Origin: Pseudoalteromonas sp. P1-9
GTDB lineage: Bacteria > Pseudomonadota > Gammaproteobacteria > Enterobacterales > Alteromonadaceae
Assembly: GCF_001399975.1 (NCBI RefSeq)
Contig: NZ_LKBD01000002.1
Span: 186,001 to 250,000 of the forward strand
Reading direction: 5' to 3'
DNA length: 64,000 nt
Part shown: piece by piece, positions 58,280-64,000 of the stretch
How the letters are laid out: every line of letters begins with the position of its first letter
How positions within the stretch are numbered: the first letter of the stretch is position 1
Made by a program: the position numbers and the translations under genes
Notes under the pieces: model-generated
The model's database searches: none
Seen by the model: the letters and a program-made list of their open reading frames with translations, nothing else
What the model was told of the DNA's origin: nothing

Positions 58280-58921
58280 TTACGCTTGGTTAGGTACAAT
58301 TTGTACTTCAACACGGCGGTTTTTGGCTTTACCGGAAGCGGTTTCATTGCTCGCGACTGGACGCATTTCACCGTAGCCAACAACAGATAAACGCGCTTGC
58401 ATAATTGACTGGTTAACTAAGTATTGCTGCACACTACGTGCTCGACGCTCTGATAACGTTTGGTTATAGCTTTCGCTACCGCTGCTATCAGTATGCCCTT
58501 CAATGCTCAAAAACGTTTTATCATAGTGACTCAATACATTCGCAATTGAATTTAAGGTGTCGTGAAATTGTGGCGTAATGGTTGATTGATTGCTCGCAAA
58601 AGTGATATTTGATGGCATCACTAAGCGTAAGTTATCGCCTTCCCTGACTACTTCAACACCTGAACCTGAAAGCTGCTCACGCATTTCTGCTTCTTGACGA
58701 TCCATGTAATCACCTATCGCGGCACCTGCAATGGCACCTACAGCAGCACCAATTACTGCGCGTTTATTTTTGTGGTTAGAGGTAGATTTACCGATTACTG
58801 CACCTGTTACAGCACCTATCATCGCACCTTTTTCCGCATTGGTTGTAGCACAACCTGACGCTGCAACAGCCGCAGCCAAAATAGAAACACTCAGTAATTT
58901 ACGTGACGAGAAGTAAGTCAT
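58280..58921 (-). CDS. OmpA-family lipoprotein (YiaD-like)
   Basis: A 213-residue protein with a lipoprotein signal (ILAAAVAASGC, Cys24). Glycine-zipper segments follow (GAMIGAVTGAVIGK, AVIGAAVGAIAGAAIGDYM), then an OmpA C-terminal domain (about 90-210) with LSIEGHTDSSGSESYNQTLSERRA and YGEMRPVASNETASGKAKNRRVE (parts). The OmpA domain should bind peptidoglycan, anchoring the outer membrane. It resembles E. coli YiaD. It stands alone and is leftward. Confidence 0.9.
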   Translation of the reverse strand: MTYFSSRKLLSVSILAAAVAASGCATTNAEKGAMIGAVTGAVIGKSTSNHKNKRAVIGAAVGAIAGAAIGDYMDRQEAEMREQLSGSGVEVVREGDNLRLVMPSNITFASNQSTITPQFHDTLNSIANVLSHYDKTFLSIEGHTDSSGSESYNQTLSERRARSVQQYLVNQSIMQARLSVVGYGEMRPVASNETASGKAKNRRVEVQIVPNQA

Positions 58922-58994
58922 TGTCTCTCTCTTTATCTTTGGAGTTTTATAAAAATGTAGTGTGGTATGTCTGAATAAACGCTGAATTGTGAAG

Positions 58995-59768
58995 TTATTT
59001 CACTACAACTGGTGGTAAGTCGTACAGATCAACGATTTGTGACAACTCTCCACTTTTTGCTAAATCCAGCAGGGCAAGTTGCACTTGCTCGATCAACTTC
59101 TGCTTTTCTGAACGCTTTGACGCCACTGCGTAACCGAGAATAGGCTCATCATGGCGGTAGGTTAGTTTTTTAAGCCTGTGTGAAGGCTGGTTTAAGACAC
59201 TCAGTGAATGGTCAGCAGTTTGCTCAACAGCAATAACCACATCTAAACGACCTTTCAAAAGTAAGTCCATCGCTACTTTTTCGCTTTGCACCGCGATTTT
59301 CATTAACTTCTGGTCATTATCAAAACGAGCAAAATGCGCCGCACCACGCACAATACCAATTCGCTTTCCGTAAAGGTCATCAAATTTATTAACCACCGTT
59401 TTGCTTTCGGTTTGTGCATAAAATACAAATGGTGAGTTCAATACCATGTAGGCCGGTTCAAGAAATGCCATATCACGTTGACGTTCTAGTGTTTTGATAA
59501 ACGCCCCACCAATATCAGCTTGGCCTGATTTAATTAACTGCACACAGCGCGAAATAGGACATGGAATAAGCTGTAAAGATACATTAAGCTGCTTAGAAAT
59601 ACGCATCATAATGTCGATTAATAAACCTCGGGGGCGGGTTTCACCTTGGGTGTAACTGTATGGAGGAGCATGGTCAACAGCAACCACTAAACGACTGCTA
59701 GCAAAGCTTGGCGCTGCCATTAGAAGCGAAACAAAGATGATAAAGGGTGCTACGTATTTTATTTTCAC
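58995..59768 (-). CDS. Periplasmic solute-binding protein, family 3
   Basis: A 257-residue protein with a signal peptide (YVAPFIIFVSLLMAAPSFAS) and a type II periplasmic binding fold: RLVVAVDHAPPYSYTQGETRPRGLLIDIM (part), IGIVRGAAHF, LLLKGRLDVVIA. It fits the amino-acid-like SBP_bac_3 family. No ABC permease or ATPase genes adjoin, so it may act as a stand-alone binding protein, or serve a sensor. The order next to the OmpA-like gene is probably chance. Confidence 0.85.
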   Translation of the reverse strand: MKIKYVAPFIIFVSLLMAAPSFASSRLVVAVDHAPPYSYTQGETRPRGLLIDIMMRISKQLNVSLQLIPCPISRCVQLIKSGQADIGGAFIKTLERQRDMAFLEPAYMVLNSPFVFYAQTESKTVVNKFDDLYGKRIGIVRGAAHFARFDNDQKLMKIAVQSEKVAMDLLLKGRLDVVIAVEQTADHSLSVLNQPSHRLKKLTYRHDEPILGYAVASKRSEKQKLIEQVQLALLDLAKSGELSQIVDLYDLPPVVVK

Positions 59769-60153
59769 AATTCTGCCTTAACTACAGAGTGGCAAAAAAT
59801 CCTTGTTCTGCGGTTGCATACCTAGAGTCTATTGTAATTTAAGCAATTATATTGCGCTAGACACTGCCCAATAAAACCAAATAAAACAACAAAGTTTAAT
59901 AGACCTTCGTGATTCTAGCCAAAAAGCCCCCCCAAAAAAACCCTAGGCTACAATATTTAAACAAATGTAAATATTTATTAATTTACCCGTAGTACAACGA
60001 TATAGCTGCGTTTGGCGCGGATTAAAACAAAACTTAGCACTCAGTTCAGCATATATTATTAATTATGGCATAGCCCTATAAGCAATCAATTATTGCCATT
60101 TATTTTAAAAAGCTATATTTTGCAAACAGTTTTTCCCTCACATTAGGTGACAC
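59769..60153. other. Divergent intergenic region
   Basis: About 385 AT-rich bases between the leftward binding-protein gene and the rightward kinase gene. It contains a C run followed by an A run (near 59928-59940) and no ORF with a ribosome site. Promoters for both genes are expected here; I could not assign them. Confidence 0.45.
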
Positions 60154-61293
60154 TTGCATTGGCTGACAAAACATAAAGTAGTAATAGCTATAAACTTACT
60201 GCTGTTTTCACTTATTCTTCTTGTCAGTTTTATCTGGGAGTTTGGCCCATTGCGAGTTGAGGGTGTTGATTCTGAACGCCTAATCCACTACACCATACAC
60301 ATTATTTTGCTACCACTGCTGATTATCTATCTGCCACTAAAACTCATTAGGCAAAGGTCAAACAGTGGTAAAAAAGCCTATTTTGCGGGTTTAATTTTGT
60401 GCGTATTAGCAGGTCTTGCCAGCGCGACTTACACACATAAGGTTTCTGTGCCTGGTAGCTTTTTATTTAAAATAGAAGGTGGCACAAAGCAAGTAACCGA
60501 CCCCGAGTACGATCATACGGGCGAAAATAACTCGTATATGACCTTCACTATTAGTACGAGTATTAAGGGTTACGACAAACCGCTTGGTCCGGCATATTTT
60601 TACGTTGAAGCGTTTCTACACAGTATTTTTTATTGCTTTTACATGCTGTGTTATCTGCAAGCTTACGGCATTATGCACAAGCACAAATTAAAAGAAAAAC
60701 TAAAGCAACAACAACTCGATGTGCTGCAATATCAACTTAACCCACACTTTTTATTTAATTCATTAAATAGCATTCGCGGCATGCTGTACGAGGACGTTAG
60801 CGAAGCCAAAAAGCTGTTATTAGAGTTCCGTCAGCTGTTTAAACACCATTTCGATAATAAACAACACTGTATTGCACTTAAACAAGAGCTGTTGCTTTGC
60901 CGCCATTACTTAAAGCTTGAAAAAGTACGCTTTGAAGAGCGCCTCAATGTCGACTTAAAGGTGCCTAGCGAATGTGACATTATGCTTGTGCCAAGTATGA
61001 GTATTTTTACCTTAATCGAAAATGCGATTAAACATGGCATCGGGCAAATTCCTTCAGGCGGTACCATCGCTATTTCCGTTGCCAAGCAAGATAAAAAACT
61101 GTCAATCGCCGTTAGCAATCCAATTAATAAAACTGCACGTCAAGCTGATGGCACTCGCACTGGGTTAGCTAATCTTGAAGCGCGCTTAGCATTACTTTAT
61201 CGTGATAATTTCACAATCAATTCAGAACGCAGTGAAGACCAGTTCAGCGTTGAATTACAGATCCCGTTGAAAAAGGACAAGACAGGTGAATAA
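60154..61293 (+). CDS. LytS/YehU-type sensor histidine kinase
   Basis: A 379-residue protein with four hydrophobic helices (about 9-28, 45-65, 75-93 and 150-172) and a loop of about 55 residues between the last two. The His_kinase domain has phosphoacceptor His198 in YQLNPHFLFNSLNSIRGML (part) and an HATPase C-domain (FTLIENAIKHGI, SNPI, GTRTGLANLEARL). The start is a TTG after AGGTGACAC. The kinase family normally pairs with a LytTR regulator, but none adjoins. Its end overlaps a related gene by 8 bases. Confidence 0.85.
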   Translation: MHWLTKHKVVIAINLLLFSLILLVSFIWEFGPLRVEGVDSERLIHYTIHIILLPLLIIYLPLKLIRQRSNSGKKAYFAGLILCVLAGLASATYTHKVSVPGSFLFKIEGGTKQVTDPEYDHTGENNSYMTFTISTSIKGYDKPLGPAYFYVEAFLHSIFYCFYMLCYLQAYGIMHKHKLKEKLKQQQLDVLQYQLNPHFLFNSLNSIRGMLYEDVSEAKKLLLEFRQLFKHHFDNKQHCIALKQELLLCRHYLKLEKVRFEERLNVDLKVPSECDIMLVPSMSIFTLIENAIKHGIGQIPSGGTIAISVAKQDKKLSIAVSNPINKTARQADGTRTGLANLEARLALLYRDNFTINSERSEDQFSVELQIPLKKDKTGE

Positions 61294-62227
61294 GTCGTAC
61301 GATTATTACGTTGCACAAGGCATTATCACGGTATTAATCTTGTTTTTCCCGTTAGTTGCAGTGACCTTTTTTGCGCCAGAAAAACTATTAAAATATGCTC
61401 ACGAATGGTTGCTGTATACCCTTTTATTGGTATCTGTTTGGCACTTTGTTACCCGCAGCTTTATCAAGCGCATGCTGCAGAAGCAGCGGTTTTATCGAGC
61501 GTTAGTGGTATTGAGTGCAGTCATTATTACTGTCGCTATTTTATATTTGCCAAGTACTTTGCTTAGTTATATTTGGTATGTCGAGGCCAGTGACAGACAG
61601 CAGTTAGTAAAATTACTCACCAAATTTAACCTCTTTTTAAGCCTTGTTTGGACTATTGGTTATGTCAGTGCACAAGCCATTCGAGAAAAAGCCAGTATCG
61701 AAAAAAGCATTAAAAGCCATTCACTTAAAATGCTATCGCAGCAAGTTCAACCCGCATTTCTCTATCAATGCTTAGATAATATTGAAGCGTTAATGGATAT
61801 AGATGCCGATAAGGCCAGCGAATCTATTACCGATTTAGCAGAGCTGCTGCGTTATAAACTACAAGCCGGAAAGCAAGATCTAGTTGAATTACAACAAGAG
61901 CTAAGTGCATTGTCATACATGCAACGGCTAGCTAATGCTGGCGATTTAACAGTAAAGATTGCGCCAGAATTAGCACAGCAATCGGTCACTGTGCCGCCGT
62001 TGTTAGTCTACAACTTGCTGTATATGCTAAATTTGAAAGTGTCTCAACCACTGCACGTAAACGTTACATTTGAACAACAAAGTTGTGTTGTGAGCGTTAC
62101 AGGTTTTAGTTATCAACCACGCCTTATCATTTCGCGAATAAAAAGCCACTACATTGAGTTTTTTGCCAGCCAACAAGCGAGCATTCAATATCACAATAAG
62201 GTATTAAGCCTGGTTATTAGCCTGTAA
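61286..62227 (+). CDS. Degenerate LytS-type histidine kinase (pseudokinase)
   Basis: A 313-residue protein with four hydrophobic helices (about 11-30, 42-58, 70-92 and 112-130). A His_kinase-like region follows in which the phosphoacceptor motif reads SQQVQPAFLYQCLDNI: Ala157 stands where the upstream kinase has His198. The ATPase part (about 220-313) lacks the N-box (LLVYNLLYML instead of LIENAIKHG) and has no glycine-rich lid. It is probably inactive and may heterodimerize with or tune the upstream kinase, to which it is coupled by overlap. Its stop overlaps the convergent channel gene by 11 bases. Confidence 0.78.
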   Translation: MNKSYDYYVAQGIITVLILFFPLVAVTFFAPEKLLKYAHEWLLYTLLLVSVWHFVTRSFIKRMLQKQRFYRALVVLSAVIITVAILYLPSTLLSYIWYVEASDRQQLVKLLTKFNLFLSLVWTIGYVSAQAIREKASIEKSIKSHSLKMLSQQVQPAFLYQCLDNIEALMDIDADKASESITDLAELLRYKLQAGKQDLVELQQELSALSYMQRLANAGDLTVKIAPELAQQSVTVPPLLVYNLLYMLNLKVSQPLHVNVTFEQQSCVVSVTGFSYQPRLIISRIKSHYIEFFASQQASIQYHNKVLSLVISL

Positions 62228-63407
62228 GCTGACCTGTAACGTGCTGATAAGGGCGTAAACCAAACATCGTTAAACTTGCTAGCAAGTGATCCATAATATC
62301 GGCTTGTAAGTGCTCATACGGGATCCAACGTTTATCTGCACTAAAGCAATAAAGCTCTACCGGTAAACCTTCTGAGCTCGGCGCAAGCTCGCGTACCATT
62401 AACGTTAAATTATGATTAAGCGCCTCATGCTGGCGCAAATACTCTTCGGCATAAGCGCGAAATAACTTCACATTACTCTGTGCTTTTGCGTTATTTAACT
62501 CTTCATTGCTGAGCACTTGGGTGATAAATTCATTACTTTTCAGGGTTTCTAAGAAGTCACTGTCGATAAGGCGAATGCTATTCAAATCAAGGTGAATCGC
62601 TCGCTTAATGCGTCTGCCGCCAGACTCTTGCATGCCGCGCCAGTTTTTAAATGACTGAGAAATAAGTGCATAGGTTGGCACCGTAGTAATGGTTTTATCC
62701 CAGTTACGTACTTTAACCGTATTTAACCCTAGCTCTTCAATTTCACCGTCAGCTCCGTATTGGTCAAACTGGATCCAATCGCCGTCTTTTACCAATCGGT
62801 TTGCAGCAATTTGAATGCTCGCAACAAAGCCTAAAATAGTGTCTTTAAATACCAATAACAGCACTGCTGCTAGAGCACCAAAACCCGATAGAATATAAGC
62901 CGGAGATTCGTCAATTAGCACACTAATGATGAGAATCGACGTCACGATAAAGGTAATAAGCTTAGCTACTTGGATAATGCCCAAGATTGGCACTTCTTTA
63001 GCAAAACTCAGCTGATTATAGGCAGCCCCTGCAATGCTAATAACCGAACTAAAAATAAAGCCACTGTAGATAATGGCAATAATCTGGCCTATTGAGCGGT
63101 AGAACACCTCGCCTTCATCACCAGGCAGGTAAAAATAGCGAAAGCCTGATACAAACACCACACTACATATAAACCCCGCTAGGCGCCTATTAAGCTTGCT
63201 AAATAGCGGCTTAAGTTGGCCTAATCTATGTGGTGAAATATAAACGGTTAGTTTTTCAAAGCCCGGTAATACCAGGCAGCGCGCCACATAGTAAATAATG
63301 ATTAGCAGCAATATGCCAGAGCAAATAGAAAGCACTTGTGGCAGCCAGTCTAAATGTGGAAATGCCTCTTTAACCCAAGGGGATATTAGCTTTTCTACCT
63401 TGCTCAT
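62217..63407 (-). CDS. ybdG: MscS-family mechanosensitive channel (YbdG/MscM-like)
   Basis: A 396-residue protein with about five transmembrane helices and the MscS pore/beta domain. The pore helix is ILSGFGALAAVLLLVFKDTILGFVASIQIAANRLVKDGDW (in part), followed by YGADGEIEELGLNTVKVRNWDKTITTVPTYALISQSFKNW (in part) and GGRRIKRAIHLDLNSIR (part). These match E. coli YbdG closely. It releases solutes on osmotic downshift. It lies 11 bases from the start of the YihG-like gene's stop codon region and may be co-transcribed with it. Confidence 0.92.
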   Translation of the reverse strand: MSKVEKLISPWVKEAFPHLDWLPQVLSICSGILLLIIIYYVARCLVLPGFEKLTVYISPHRLGQLKPLFSKLNRRLAGFICSVVFVSGFRYFYLPGDEGEVFYRSIGQIIAIIYSGFIFSSVISIAGAAYNQLSFAKEVPILGIIQVAKLITFIVTSILIISVLIDESPAYILSGFGALAAVLLLVFKDTILGFVASIQIAANRLVKDGDWIQFDQYGADGEIEELGLNTVKVRNWDKTITTVPTYALISQSFKNWRGMQESGGRRIKRAIHLDLNSIRLIDSDFLETLKSNEFITQVLSNEELNNAKAQSNVKLFRAYAEEYLRQHEALNHNLTLMVRELAPSSEGLPVELYCFSADKRWIPYEHLQADIMDHLLASLTMFGLRPYQHVTGQLTG

Positions 63408-63418
63408 ATAAATCCTTT

Positions 63419-64000
63419 TTAACTCGAATGCGCTGGCTTAATCGTTGGTAACTGCTCGTTTTCTTGCATTAAACTAATTTGCAGATCTTTATCTTGCCAA
63501 ATTACATTAAGCTTTTGTTGAAATTCAACCCTAAACTCTCGGTCATGCTGATAATTACCAATTAGCTCTGCAGAGATAGGTTGCACTTTTATATCGACAT
63601 GTATTTTAGTGAGCTTGCCAAACAGCATATCTTTACAAATTGTCTCGGATGTTCCGTGATACACAATACTGGTATTTAACAAACCATCCATTTTTTCACC
63701 AAGTACTTCAAGGGCAAAGGCAATGCCCCCAGCTTTAGGTTTAAGTAAATATTTAAATGGACTGCGCTGCTGTTTGTGCTTCGTTTCTGTATAACGTGAG
63801 CCTTCAACAAAATTAATAATGGTTGTAGGGTTTAATCTAAAATGACGACACGCGCGTTTAGTACGCTCTACATCCATGCCTTTAAGCTTTGGATTTTTAG
63901 CCACTTTAGCTTTGCTTACGCGCTTCATAAACGGCATGTCCATGGCCCACGCGCCAGCGCCAACAAAAGGTACCCATTTTAATTCATCTTTTAAAAAGAA
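63419..64000 (-). CDS. YihG-like 1-acyl-glycerol-3-phosphate acyltransferase (C-terminal part, cut by window edge)
   Basis: The frame is open from 64000 and stops at 63419, so only the C-terminal ~193 residues are visible. It begins FFLKDELKWVPFVGAGAWAM and continues with DMPFMKRVSKAKV, the substrate-binding NFVEGSRYTETKHKQQ and LLKPKAGGIAFALEVLG. The visible order matches PlsC-type enzymes of the YihG/LPLAT group. The catalytic HX4D box must lie upstream, outside the window. It probably completes phosphatidic acid synthesis or acyl-chain remodelling at the inner membrane. Confidence 0.87.
   Translation of the reverse strand, partial: FFLKDELKWVPFVGAGAWAMDMPFMKRVSKAKVAKNPKLKGMDVERTKRACRHFRLNPTTIINFVEGSRYTETKHKQQRSPFKYLLKPKAGGIAFALEVLGEKMDGLLNTSIVYHGTSETICKDMLFGKLTKIHVDIKVQPISAELIGNYQHDREFRVEFQQKLNVIWQDKDLQISLMQENEQLPTIKPAHSS

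Overview
The window looks like chromosomal DNA of a marine gammaproteobacterium of the Alteromonadales, probably close to Pseudoalteromonadaceae. This is inferred from the low-to-moderate GC, the gene content and order (plsB divergent from lexA, ubiE-ubiJ-ubiB-tatABC, a cysGDN-permease-cysC operon, a caa3-type-looking cta cluster) and protein style. I saw no rRNA, tRNA, CRISPR array or intact insertion sequence. Most of the window is core genome.

Layout. 1-4.2 kb, leftward: multi-PAS chemoreceptor (cut by the window edge), cheW, cheA, cheY and a STAS protein. 4.3-12.5 kb, leftward: a complete cytochrome c oxidase operon with assembly factors (ctaC, ctaD, ctaG, ctaE, SURF1, a thioredoxin-like protein, ctaA, ctaB, SCO), with one small DUF2909 gene facing the other way. 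12.8-18 kb: lexA with two SOS boxes, plsB, tesB, an EVE-domain protein and a small unknown protein. 18-24.6 kb: a potassium channel and then a cyclic-di-GMP neighbourhood. That neighbourhood holds an apparently orphan c-di-GMP-I (GEMM) riboswitch with its own terminator, a DUF885 lipoprotein, a GGDEF protein with a broken signature and a LapD-like GGDEF/EAL receptor. 24.7-33.2 kb, rightward: ubiEJB, tatABC, an unknown exported protein, tatD, a 7TMR-DISM diguanylate cyclase and hemB. 33.7-39.8 kb: sulfate assimilation (cysG, cysD, cysN, SLC13 permease, cysC). 39.8-52.8 kb: accessory signalling and envelope genes, including a coiled-coil protein, response regulator, DUF4870, DUF3718, hybrid kinase, phosphoesterase, TonB receptor, PQQ-blade protein, QmcA/NfeD, RluF-like synthase and EamA transporter. 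52.9-58.2 kb: RND efflux genes, a BigR/SqrR-type thiol-switch ArsR repressor, three tandem operator palindromes, a DUF2892 protein and a rhodanese. 58.3-64 kb: OmpA-like lipoprotein, solute-binding protein, a LytS-type kinase coupled to a pseudokinase, a YbdG-like MscS channel and a YihG-like acyltransferase (cut by the edge).

How the parts fit. The cta genes encode the terminal oxidase with copper delivery (SCO, CtaG), heme A synthesis (CtaA, CtaB) and SURF1 assembly. UbiE/J/B serve ubiquinone, HemB serves heme and CysG serves siroheme for sulfite reduction downstream of CysDNC. The two most interesting items are the orphan c-di-GMP riboswitch at 19.2-19.4 kb, which lies antisense to and directly downstream of a peptidase-like lipoprotein gene, and the divergent persulfide-sensor/RND/rhodanese locus at 52.9-58.2 kb with its triple operator. 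The LytS kinase plus coupled pseudokinase at 60.2-62.2 kb is also unusual.
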